This document shows, piece by piece, positions 1 to 5,922 of a stretch of DNA of 5,922 nt (positions are counted from its first letter, which is position 1; the number at the start of each line of letters is the position of its first letter). A model generated the notes under the pieces. The model was not told the DNA's origin. It did no database searches and saw nothing but the letters and a program-made list of their open reading frames with translations. The stretch is from an uncultured Porphyromonadaceae bacterium. Lineage in GTDB: Bacteria; Bacteroidota; Bacteroidia; Bacteroidales; Muribaculaceae. Position numbers and translations under genes: made by a program. The stretch is from NCBI GenBank assembly GCA_900551515.1, contig URWH01000123.1, forward strand, positions 1 through 5,922, given 5' to 3'.

Positions 1-638
1 TGGGGCGCGGCACGTCCACCTACGACGGCATCTCCATAGCCTGGGCCATCGTGGAGCATATCCACAACCACCCGACGGCGGCCGCCAAGACGCTGTTTGC
101 CACCCACTATCACGAGCTCAACGAAATGGAGGCGACGTTCAAACGCGTGGTCAACTACAACGTGTCGGTCAAAGAGATCGACGGCAAAGTGGTGTTTCTG
201 CGCAAGCTGGCCAAAGGGGGCAGCGAGCACAGCTTCGGCATCCATGTGGCCAAGCTTGCGGGCATGCCGGCCTCGATAGTGCAACGCGCCAATCAGGTGC
301 TCCACGATCTCGAGCAGGCCAACCGCGGCGGCGAAAAAGGAGCCGTGCGTCCGGCCGCAGCGCCTGACAGTGAGGGCGGTAGCGGAGCAGGCATGCAGCT
401 GTCGTTCTTCCAGCTCGACGATCCGGTGCTCACGCAGATCCGCGACGAGATCCTCAACACCGACATCAACAACCTCACCCCTATGGCGGCCCTCAACAAG
501 CTCAACGACATCAAATCACCGGCAAATAGGATCGGCGGTGCGTCAGATGTGGAGGAGGTCGCGGAGGATGTCGAGAGCGGCGGTGATCCGGTCGGGTTCG
601 AGTTCGAAGTTGATCTCGGGGTGGCCTACAGAGCTTAA
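1..638 (+). CDS. mutS: DNA mismatch repair protein MutS, C-terminal part (5' end outside window, 3' end probably frameshifted)
   Basis: This is the C-terminal end of the ATPase that recognises mismatches and recruits MutL. The frame is open from base 3 and begins [19 protein letters not shown], the block directly after the Walker B Asp-Glu. [10 protein letters not shown] (about 93-122) is the conserved His-switch motif, and [18 protein letters not shown] (about 216-269) leads into the helix-turn-helix dimerisation region. A variable linker (about 330-390) is followed by [13 protein letters not shown] and a [18 protein letters not shown] end, typical of Bacteroidales MutS. After the DIK codons (510-515) the frame as written continues to a TAA at 636-638, but those 40 residues are the antisense of aroB and look non-native. 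A -1 shift at 513-516 gives ITGK and TAG at 527-529, probably the intended end. The gene is convergent with aroB. Identity is very secure; the 3' boundary is uncertain. Confidence 0.96.
   Translation, partial: GRGTSTYDGISIAWAIVEHIHNHPTAAAKTLFATHYHELNEMEATFKRVVNYNVSVKEIDGKVVFLRKLAKGGSEHSFGIHVAKLAGMPASIVQRANQVLHDLEQANRGGEKGAVRPAAAPDSEGGSGAGMQLSFFQLDDPVLTQIRDEILNTDINNLTPMAALNKLNDIKSPANRIGGASDVEEVAEDVESGGDPVGFEFEVDLGVAYRA
510..529 (+). other. Probable -1 frameshift at the 3' end of mutS
   Basis: The mutS frame reads GAC ATC AAA TCA at 507-518. Rereading A515 gives ATC ACC GGC AAA TAG (515-529), that is ITGK and stop, a compact and family-like end. One missing A in the AAA run at 513-515 would produce exactly this. 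With the correction, 13 bases separate the mutS stop from the aroB stop; without it the two genes overlap by 96 bases. The inference is good but not proven from one sequence. Confidence 0.7.
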
Positions 639-1628
639 AAGGGTGAAATTGATGGCTTCGGCCTTACGGTTTTTCTTATCGTGGCGCATCAGCTCGATGA
701 GGCGCGGATAATCGGCGCATTTGAGCGACGGGGCAGGATAGTGGCACGCGATGTAATCGGCCACGGCGCGAAGCGTATCGGAGGGGAAATGCAGCACGAG
801 ATGCGACAACACGAGGTCGACAATCAGGCCCCAGCCCACAGCAAAACCGTGAGGCACAGGGCATCCGCGCTCCATGGCCAGCGACTCGAAGGCATGTGCG
901 GCCGTGTGGCCGAGATTGAGCGATTTGCGCAGACCGCGCTCGAAGGGGTCCTCCTCCACTACCCGCTTTTTCACCAGCACGCTCTCGCGCAGCAACTGCT
1001 GAAGGCGCGCGAAATCGGGCTGCGACAGGTCGAAAGCGAGAGCCTCCGCCAAGGCTTCAGGCGAGTGAAGGAGCGCATGCTTGAGCAATTCGGCATAGCC
1101 CGACACCAGCTCGGAATGCGGCAGCGTGGCGAAGAGGCCGGCATCGACAACCACGGCCAGCGCCTCGGCAAACACGCCCACCTCGTTTTTCAACCCGTTG
1201 AAATTGATGCCCGTCTTGCCGCCAAGCGAGGCGTCGACAGCCGCTAAGAGCGACGTGGGCAGATTGACGAACCGGATGCCTCGCTTGAACGTAGCGGCAG
1301 CAAAACCGCCGAGGTCGGTGATCATGCCGCCGCCGATGTTGACCATCATAGCCGAGCGCGTGGCGCCGCCTACGGAGAGGCGCTGCCATACCTCCGACAG
1401 CGACTGGAGCGACTTATGGTCATCGCCCGGAGGGATGACAATGACCTGCGCACCGGAGAGCGCCGGCACAGCACGGATCAGCGGTGCGGCAACGGCGGCG
1501 CAGGTATGTTCGTCGGCAAGCACGAAGAGCGATGTGGTGGCGGTCTCTTTCAGCACACCCTCCAGCGAGCGGGCGGCGGAATCGGTGAATATGAGGCGCG
1601 AGTGTGAACAGGGAATCGTTTCTTCCAT
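543..1628 (-). CDS. aroB: 3-dehydroquinate synthase
   Basis: This enzyme converts DAHP to 3-dehydroquinate, the second step of the shikimate pathway, in the cytoplasm with NAD and a divalent metal. At 361 residues it is full length for the family. The NAD/substrate region is intact: [13 protein letters not shown] (97-109), [21 protein letters not shown] (112-132) and [16 protein letters not shown] (136-151). The metal ligands expected from the E. coli enzyme fall at Glu180 ([11 protein letters not shown]), His241 ([11 protein letters not shown]) and His260 (PHGFAVGWG), and DKKNR (317-321) matches the C-terminal Lys motif. One small oddity is Ala244 in GHTAAHA, where Gly is usual. The ATG at 1628 gives a family-typical N-terminus. 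No clear Shine-Dalgarno precedes it, which is normal in Bacteroidota. It is the last gene of the minus-strand run, 16 bases after the HAD gene, and ends TGA at 543-545, converging on mutS. Confidence 0.97.
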   Translation of the reverse strand: MEETIPCSHSRLIFTDSAARSLEGVLKETATTSLFVLADEHTCAAVAAPLIRAVPALSGAQVIVIPPGDDHKSLQSLSEVWQRLSVGGATRSAMMVNIGGGMITDLGGFAAATFKRGIRFVNLPTSLLAAVDASLGGKTGINFNGLKNEVGVFAEALAVVVDAGLFATLPHSELVSGYAELLKHALLHSPEALAEALAFDLSQPDFARLQQLLRESVLVKKRVVEEDPFERGLRKSLNLGHTAAHAFESLAMERGCPVPHGFAVGWGLIVDLVLSHLVLHFPSDTLRAVADYIACHYPAPSLKCADYPRLIELMRHDKKNRKAEAINFTLLSSVGHPEINFELEPDRITAALDILRDLLHI

Positions 1629-1644
1629 CGGTGATGAAGCGGGG

Positions 1645-2397
1645 TTAGTTGCAGTTGTTCATTGTAGTGAGAAACTCGTAGATCAGCAGCGGCAAATTCT
1701 GAGCGAATTCGGGCATCGACTCATAGATGATGTCGGCGCCGGCGTCGGCGAGAGCTGCGGGAGATATCGGGCCGGTGTTGACGCCGACGGTGAAAATGCC
1801 GGCAGCATGACCCGACTCGACGCCGAGCGGCGCATTCTCGATGACGAAACAGTCGTTGAGACGCACGCCGGCACGTTCGGCGGCCATCAGGTAAGGCTCC
1901 GGATCGGGCTTGCCCTTTTTGACATCGCGCGATGTGATCATCAGATCCTCCGAGAATGCGCCGGGGAAATCGCGGTTGAGGCGGTCGATGAGCGTGCGCT
2001 GTCCCGAACCTGTGACGAGCACCCGTTTCACGCCCGTTTCGCACAGAAAATCAAGGAATTCGCGCGCACCGGGCATCGGCTCGACGGGCGGCAGGCTCTG
2101 AAAGAGCTCCGTCTTGCGGCGGTAGAGACTGCGGCACTCCTCCTCGGTGGCGTCGCGGCCGAAAGCGCGGCGGAAAAGCAGATTGATGGTGGAAGCGCCC
2201 GTGCGCCCCTCATACATAAAAAATTCTTCGACAGGCACGTCGATGCCAATCTCTAACATCATGGTCTGCCAGGCGCGGGCATGCGACGGCATCGAATCGT
2301 AGAGCGTGCCGTCCATGTCGATGAGAGCGGCTCTCGGCGTGATGCTGATGAGCGAATTGCGCCGCAGATAATCGGTTATGGCGAGTTTAGCAATCAT
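1645..2397 (-). CDS. HAD-superfamily hydrolase, beta-phosphoglucomutase-like; probable BT2127-type inorganic pyrophosphatase
   Basis: This is a cytoplasmic Mg-dependent phosphohydrolase of the HAD superfamily (subfamily IA, small helical cap), 250 residues. All four catalytic motifs are present: DMDGT (Asp27 nucleophile, Asp29 acid/base), VTGSG (Thr129), GKPDPEPY (Lys163) and VIENAPLGVESGHAAG (Glu187, Asn188). The cap carries MYEGRTGAST with Glu63. From memory, B. thetaiotaomicron BT2127, characterised as an inorganic pyrophosphatase, uses Asp11, Asp13, Glu47, Thr113, Lys147, Glu171 and Asn172. Every one maps here at a constant offset of 16, so an ortholog is likely. The fourth motif has Glu-Asn rather than the Glu-Asp of beta-phosphoglucomutase. 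The extra N-terminal residues (1-20) fit related Bacteroides proteins that carry a similar extension. The ATG overlaps the AsmA stop (ATGA), and the stop is TAA at 1645-1647. The family is certain; the substrate is inferred by homology. Confidence 0.93.
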   Translation of the reverse strand: MIAKLAITDYLRRNSLISITPRAALIDMDGTLYDSMPSHARAWQTMMLEIGIDVPVEEFFMYEGRTGASTINLLFRRAFGRDATEEECRSLYRRKTELFQSLPPVEPMPGAREFLDFLCETGVKRVLVTGSGQRTLIDRLNRDFPGAFSEDLMITSRDVKKGKPDPEPYLMAAERAGVRLNDCFVIENAPLGVESGHAAGIFTVGVNTGPISPAALADAGADIIYESMPEFAQNLPLLIYEFLTTMNNCN

Positions 2398-2420
2398 TTT
2401 TTCTTCTTCTTTTTTCGGGT
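2394..2420 (-). promoter_or_regulatory. ATGA stop/start overlap with A-rich, poly-lysine leader (AsmA to HAD translational coupling)
   Basis: On the minus strand the AsmA gene ends in six lysine codons (AAA AAG AAG AAG AAA AAA) and TGA at 2396-2394. The HAD gene starts at the overlapping ATG (2397-2395). The HAD start therefore has an almost pure A/G stretch of 18 bases directly upstream. Bacteroidota ribosomes rely little on Shine-Dalgarno pairing and favour A-rich leaders, so the lysine codons may double as the initiation region. That last step is inference. Confidence 0.6.
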
Positions 2421-4289
2421 CGGCACCGAATCGGCCTGCTCTTCAGGCATCACGAATCCGGCGGGACGCTCGATGAGGCCTTCGCGGATCAGCGTTATGG
2501 AATCGGAGCGCGAGAACTGTTCGCCGATATCTTCGGGGAGCGTGGCCGCCGACTGATGGCCCGACTGCGCCTCGCGCTGCACGCGAAGTCCGCGCGAGCC
2601 GGCCGTGCGCACGCCGCGGCGGAACACCTTGCGCATCTCCTGCATGAGATTGACACGTATGGAGTCGGTGAGCTGACGTTTCGAAGCCACCGATTTCTCG
2701 TTGAGGCGCGCCTTGCCCAGACGGATTTTCATTTTCTCGGGCGTGCCTTTGATGTTGATGCCAAACTTAAACGGCAGCGGCGATTTGAGCACGGCCACAT
2801 GATAGTCGAGGTTGAAATCCATGTCGTTGTTGCCCACCACGCCGAGGCGGTAGCGGTCCATGTCGAACACCACGGGATAGAGATCGACCCAGCCGTTGTG
2901 GACGGCGATCTCCACATCCATGTGGTCGATCATATTGCGCTTCTTATTCTTGAACATCAGCCACTTGGCCACAGTGCGGAAGGTTTCGGAATCGAGGAGC
3001 ACCAGACTGTCGCCCGACAGACGCAGAGCCATGTCGAGCGAGGGTATGCGGATGTTCATCAGCGAGTCGAGGTCGGTGGTCATGGCTATTTCGGCGTCGA
3101 CAACGCCCTCCACCTCCTTGAGCATAGGCAGGACGGAGTCGATCTGCGGCACCTCGGCGAGGAACTTGCGGAGATTGAACATGCGGAGCTTCATGCCGGC
3201 GGCAAACGAGATGTCGGAGGCTCTGGGAGCCGAGTAGAGGGCCGAGAGGTCGACGGCGCCCATGTCGGTGAGCGCGTGGAGCCGTTCGAGCGAGATGGCG
3301 CCGTCGTAGATGTTGACGCCGCCGTCGAAGTTGCGTAGCCAGATGTCGCCGTAGCGCACGTGGGCGGCGTTCATGCGCAGCGTGGCCGAGACATTGGAGG
3401 GGATGACGACGGCCGCGGCCTCGGCTTCGGCCACCGGTTCGGCGAGGAGGTCATCGTCGTCGGCCTCGAGGTCAGCGATCTCCCCGGTGATCACCGCAGT
3501 GTCGACCTTACGGGTGTGGGCGGCGCCGCGTATCATCGTGGCCGTGATGTCGTTGATGTCGATGGTGTCGGAGCTGACGGCGAAATCAATCTCGATGGGA
3601 GTGTGGCGGCGTTTCGACGTGAGGGCGCGCGAGATGTTGCGCACCGAGCCGCTGATGCGGAAATCGCTCCTGCCCGACTTGATCTCGGCGTTGCGTATCA
3701 CGAGCGAGTCGGTAGAGAACGACATGTCGAGACCTGTGAGCGTGTTGCGCAGCGGGAAATATGGCGTGTAGAGGCGTCCGCGGGCCGCCGTGAGGTCGCC
3801 TGTCAGCTGCCATGTGCGGAGCCATGTGGCCAGCGAGTTGTCGATGGCGAAGTCGATGTTTTCACGGCCCGATGCCGTGGAGTCGATGCGCGAACGCGCC
3901 ATCATGCGTCGAGCCATGCGTGTCAGCGAATCGGTGGACAGATCGGGATAGATGGCCGCGAGCGAATCGACGCGGGCACGCATGCGCGGCGACATCGGAC
4001 GGCGGGCGCGCGGGTGGAGTGTGAGATGAGCCTTGCCGTCGCGGAGCGAAGCGCGCATGTCGTTGTCGCGGAAAGCGATGCGGTGCGCTTCGACGCTGAG
4101 GTCGAGCTGCGGCGCGCGGGCGTTGTTTTCGAAACGGCGCAGCACGCCCCGCATCGAAGCGTCGCGCAGGCGCAGCCGTGTGGCCGAGATTGATGAGTCC
4201 GGCTGTGAGCGAGCCGCCGAGAGGATTGATCTGCGAAGTGTCGGACGAAGAGGCAACGTTGCGCGAGCCGACGTTGAAAGCCATGTCAC
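2394..4289 (-). CDS. AsmA family protein, C-terminal portion (separated from its N-terminal half by a frameshift)
   Basis: This frame carries the second half of a large AsmA-like periplasmic protein. The frame is open from a GTG at 4289, but its first 35 or so residues are an out-of-frame copy of the N-terminal half. Recognisable sequence starts at TRLRLRDASMRGVL (about 4181). Residues below are numbered from 4289. GRLYTPYFPLRNTLTGLDMSF (171-191), SGRSDFRISGSVRNISRALTS (205-225) and SSDTIDINDI (239-248) are blocks typical of Bacteroidales AsmA homologs. An acidic insert (270-291, ADDDDLLAEPVAEAEA) follows. A conserved C-terminal AsmA-like domain (about 426-525) contains HNGWVDLYPVVFDMDRY and LPFKFGINIKGTPEKMKI. 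The protein ends in six lysines. Alternating beta-strand-like segments suggest the beta-groove fold of bridge-like lipid transporters. It overlaps the HAD start by four bases. As a separate protein it would lack a membrane anchor, so it is best read as part of one gene with the upstream half. Confidence 0.88.
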   Translation of the reverse strand: MTWLSTSARATLPLRPTLRRSILSAARSQPDSSISATRLRLRDASMRGVLRRFENNARAPQLDLSVEAHRIAFRDNDMRASLRDGKAHLTLHPRARRPMSPRMRARVDSLAAIYPDLSTDSLTRMARRMMARSRIDSTASGRENIDFAIDNSLATWLRTWQLTGDLTAARGRLYTPYFPLRNTLTGLDMSFSTDSLVIRNAEIKSGRSDFRISGSVRNISRALTSKRRHTPIEIDFAVSSDTIDINDITATMIRGAAHTRKVDTAVITGEIADLEADDDDLLAEPVAEAEAAAVVIPSNVSATLRMNAAHVRYGDIWLRNFDGGVNIYDGAISLERLHALTDMGAVDLSALYSAPRASDISFAAGMKLRMFNLRKFLAEVPQIDSVLPMLKEVEGVVDAEIAMTTDLDSLMNIRIPSLDMALRLSGDSLVLLDSETFRTVAKWLMFKNKKRNMIDHMDVEIAVHNGWVDLYPVVFDMDRYRLGVVGNNDMDFNLDYHVAVLKSPLPFKFGINIKGTPEKMKIRLGKARLNEKSVASKRQLTDSIRVNLMQEMRKVFRRGVRTAGSRGLRVQREAQSGHQSAATLPEDIGEQFSRSDSITLIREGLIERPAGFVMPEEQADSVPTRKKKKKK

Positions 4290-5922
4290 GGCCCTGGAAA
4301 CTGAGGCCTGGAGCTGCGAACATGGCCGTGTCGACCGTCAGCGAGGCGGTGAGCAGCGAGTCGACGCTGAGATCGCCCACGCGAACGCTCGACGAGGAGC
4401 CGAGGCGGAAACGGGCGTCGCGGATGTAGGTGTCCATGGATCCGTCGTTCATCGACAGGCGGAAATCGGAGAGCGACAGCTTGCCGTCGATTCTGGCGCG
4501 GTGGAACCGTTTGGCCGACAGCTGGCTGATGGAGAAACGCATATCGGCCTGACCGTTGAGCGTGCCGGCGATGGTGAACGGCAGGCGCGCCACAGCCTGA
4601 CGCGGCAGGCGCGAAAAAGCGATGGAACCTTCAAACGATCCGTCGACCGATGGATCGGTCATCAGGTGCGTCACCTTGCCCTTGAGCTTAACGTCGACAG
4701 CCTGTCCGGCGGCGTCGAGATTGGTCACGGTGACCACGGAGCGGTCGAGGTCGGAGCCGTCGATCACGGCCGTGATGTCGGCGTTGAGCCTGTTGAGGCG
4801 CAGACGGTCGAGATTGAACTGCGAAGCCGTGGCTTTGGCCTTGATCTCAAGCTGCGGAATGGTGCTCACGGCAGGAGCGTAGGGCTTGAGCAGACGCATG
4901 TCGAACGACAGGCGCAGGTCGGTGTCCAACATCGACAACGGTCCGAGGTAGCTGCCGGGGATGAAAGCGGTCAGCGCGCCCACGTTGATGCGCGGGAGCG
5001 AGACATCAAACTCATTGACTGTCAGAGCAGACGACATATCGACATCGGCATTAAAAAGGGCTTCGATGCCGAGCACCGAGAGCGTGAAGTCGGAGAGCGC
5101 GATGTGGTCGGGATTCTTGATGTCCCAGTTGATATTGCCGTCGAGCGAGAAAGGCAGAGCCGGCAGATGCACCGACGGCATGATGCGGTCGGCCGAGCCG
5201 CCGAGGGCTATGGCATAGGCGGGCGCGTCGGCGCCCTTCAGCTCGGTGCGCGAGATGGTGAAGGCGAAATCGATCGAATCGGCGGGAGCTCGGTAGCGCA
5301 CCGGCATCGAGCCGTTGAGAGCGAAGCGGTTGATGCTGACGGAGGGCATGGGCGAGGGCTCCTTTTCTTCTTCTCCGGATGGGGGCACGATGTCGTAGTT
5401 GGCGACCGAATCGTTGGCAATGAACAGGTTGACCGTAGGGTTGGTGAGCTCGACATCGTAGAGCGATATGTCGCCACTGATCATTTTCATGATGTGGATT
5501 CCGCCGGTGAAACGCTGTAGGGTGAGGAGCGAATCGGCGTCGGCGGGCAGGGCTTTGCGCTCTTTGGCCGGCAGCACATCGAGCGCGCGGCTGACGATGG
5601 TGAGTCCGTCGACCTGCACGTTGAGGCGCGGGAATGTCGACCAGAAGGTGAGCTCGACGCGCTGCGCCTTCACGTCGGCGTTGAGATATTCGCTGGCATA
5701 TTTGTTGACAAGAGGGGTAAGGCGCTCCGGAGTGAGGTAGAAGAGCGCCACGCTCACCAGGATGATGATGAGCAGGACCAGCGACAGCAGGGTGATGCCG
5801 GTCCATTTGAGGATGCGGATCCAGAGCGGGCGGCGCTTTTTTGGCACTGAAAGCTCGGAGGGCTCGGAGTTATCAGAGTTCTCGGAGGGCTCGGAAAGCT
5901 CGGAGGGCTCGGGGCTGGTGGG
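3862..5922 (-). CDS. AsmA family protein, N-terminal portion (start outside window; frameshift near 4180)
   Basis: This is the membrane-anchored first half of the AsmA-like protein. Related proteins in Gram-negative bacteria span the periplasm and are implicated in moving lipids between inner and outer membrane. Numbered from the GTG at 5847, a basic stretch (KKRRPLWIRILKW, 3-15) precedes one membrane segment (about 16-38). The AsmA-type opening follows: FYLTPERLTPLVNKYASEYL (36-55) and TFWSTFPRLNVQVDGLTI (67-84). ISGDISLYDVELTNPTVNLF (123-142) with NDSVANYDIVPPS (145-157) is another family block. GEEEKEPSP is an acidic linker. Good sequence ends near NPLGGSLTAGLINLGHT (about 541-557, near 4177). 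Beyond that the frame becomes Arg/Pro/Ala/His-rich nonsense to a stop at 3862, while the correct sequence continues one frame over. The GTG is a weak start: the same frame stays open with no stop to base 5922, so the true start lies beyond the edge. Joined, the two halves give about 1150 residues plus the tail. Confidence 0.87.
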   Translation of the reverse strand, partial: PTSPEPSELSEPSENSDNSEPSELSVPKKRRPLWIRILKWTGITLLSLVLLIIILVSVALFYLTPERLTPLVNKYASEYLNADVKAQRVELTFWSTFPRLNVQVDGLTIVSRALDVLPAKERKALPADADSLLTLQRFTGGIHIMKMISGDISLYDVELTNPTVNLFIANDSVANYDIVPPSGEEEKEPSPMPSVSINRFALNGSMPVRYRAPADSIDFAFTISRTELKGADAPAYAIALGGSADRIMPSVHLPALPFSLDGNINWDIKNPDHIALSDFTLSVLGIEALFNADVDMSSALTVNEFDVSLPRINVGALTAFIPGSYLGPLSMLDTDLRLSFDMRLLKPYAPAVSTIPQLEIKAKATASQFNLDRLRLNRLNADITAVIDGSDLDRSVVTVTNLDAAGQAVDVKLKGKVTHLMTDPSVDGSFEGSIAFSRLPRQAVARLPFTIAGTLNGQADMRFSISQLSAKRFHRARIDGKLSLSDFRLSMNDGSMDTYIRDARFRLGSSSSVRVGDLSVDSLLTASLTVDTAMFAAPGLSFQGRDMAFNVGSRNVASSSDTSQINPLGGSLTAGLINLGHTAAPARRFDAGRAAPFRKQRPRAAARPQRRSAPHRFPRQRHARFAPRRQGSSHTPPARPPSDVAAHACPRRFARGHLSRSVHRFADTHGSTHDGAFAHRLHGIGP
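4165..4200 (-). other. Frameshift site inside the AsmA gene
   Basis: On the minus strand the N-terminal frame reads ...LTAGLINLGHT down to about 4177, then turns to low-quality Arg/Pro/Ala sequence. The C-terminal frame becomes sensible at ATRLRLRDAS from about 4184. The switch needs one base removed (or two added) within about GGCCACACGG. From 5847 to 2394 there are 3454 bases, one more than a multiple of three, which agrees with a single extra base. A real mutation, a sequencing error and a programmed shift all remain possible; no classical slippery heptamer is visible. Confidence 0.85.
5849..5912 (-). repeat. In-frame direct repeats encoding a Ser/Glu/Pro-rich N-terminal tail of the AsmA protein
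   Basis: The 19-base sequence GAAAGCTCGGAGGGCTCGG (+ strand) occurs perfectly at 5849-5867 and at 5894-5912, 45 bases (15 codons) apart. A further partial copy, CTCGGAGGGCTCGGA, sits at 5881-5895. Read on the minus strand in the AsmA frame, these encode repeated SEPSE/LSEPSE units (EPSELSEPSENSDNSEPSEL) with no stop, running straight into the basic region and membrane segment. The stretch is therefore probably coding, a cytoplasmic acidic tail, rather than an intergenic leader. Confidence 0.75.

Noticed and set aside
510..529. Programmed -1 frameshifting in mutS
   Set aside because: The site reads ATCAAATCA, with no X XXY YYZ slippery heptamer, and no obvious downstream pseudoknot or upstream Shine-Dalgarno-like stimulator. 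A missing base is the simpler explanation.
530..542. A possible bidirectional terminator between the convergent mutS and aroB genes
   Set aside because: The corrected intergenic gap is only 13 bases and I see no stem-loop with a T run on either strand around it.
1126..2256. A 376-codon open frame on the + strand opposite aroB and the HAD gene
   Set aside because: It crosses from one conserved minus-strand gene into the next, has Ala/Arg/Ser-rich composition, and shows no family motif. It is treated as a shadow.
2762..2769. TAAGTTTG on the minus strand, matching the Bacteroides -7 consensus TAnnTTTG
   Set aside because: It lies inside AsmA coding sequence, has no TTTG-type -33 element at the right distance upstream, and a six-base match is expected a few times by chance in a window this size on both strands.
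2556..4193. Two long + strand open frames (2556-3338 and 3360-4193) rich in His, Val, Glu and Arg
   Set aside because: They mirror the AsmA coding strand, have no domain-like features, and no separate promoter or leader is visible.
4033..5520. A 495-codon open frame on the + strand opposite the AsmA gene
   Set aside because: It is rich in Arg, His, Glu, Gly and Val with no recognisable motif, lies wholly antisense to clearly conserved coding sequence, and runs straight across the AsmA frame break. Long antisense frames are expected in GC-rich genes with biased third positions.

Overview
The window is a densely coded stretch of a Bacteroidota chromosome. Order Bacteroidales is most likely, judged from protein style: the MutS C-terminus, the AroB wording and a HAD enzyme resembling Bacteroides thetaiotaomicron BT2127. 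Weak or absent Shine-Dalgarno sequences fit too. G+C looks high (about 60 % by eye), so a GC-rich lineage is more likely than Bacteroides itself. No mobile element, tRNA, rRNA or CRISPR array was seen, and no gap above 300 bases lacks a gene.

Layout. Bases 1-638 (+) hold the 3' end of mutS, starting just after the Walker B aspartate/glutamate. The other genes lie on the minus strand and converge on mutS. Read in transcription order (right to left) they are a very large AsmA-family envelope protein (5922 down to 2394), a HAD-superfamily phosphatase of the BT2127 inorganic-pyrophosphatase type (2397-1645), and aroB, 3-dehydroquinate synthase (1628-543). The AsmA stop and HAD start overlap as ATGA, and only 16 bases separate HAD from aroB. 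The three look like one co-transcribed unit whose promoter lies beyond the right edge.

Two reading frames are interrupted. mutS loses frame at about 513-516: a -1 shift there gives a short ...ITGK end at 529, just before the aroB stop, whereas the frame as written runs 96 bases into antisense aroB. The AsmA gene changes frame at about 4178-4184; conserved sequence continues on both sides in different frames. The two events need opposite corrections (one missing base, one extra base). With otherwise intact coding sequence, this suggests consensus indel errors at least as much as real mutations.

The gene set itself is housekeeping: mismatch repair, the shikimate pathway, pyrophosphate or phosphate-ester hydrolysis, and envelope lipid homeostasis. 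I see no evidence for a new defence or mobile system. The points worth checking are the two frame breaks, the Ser/Glu/Pro repeat tail that pushes the AsmA start outside the window, and the poly-lysine/A-rich junction that couples AsmA to the HAD gene.
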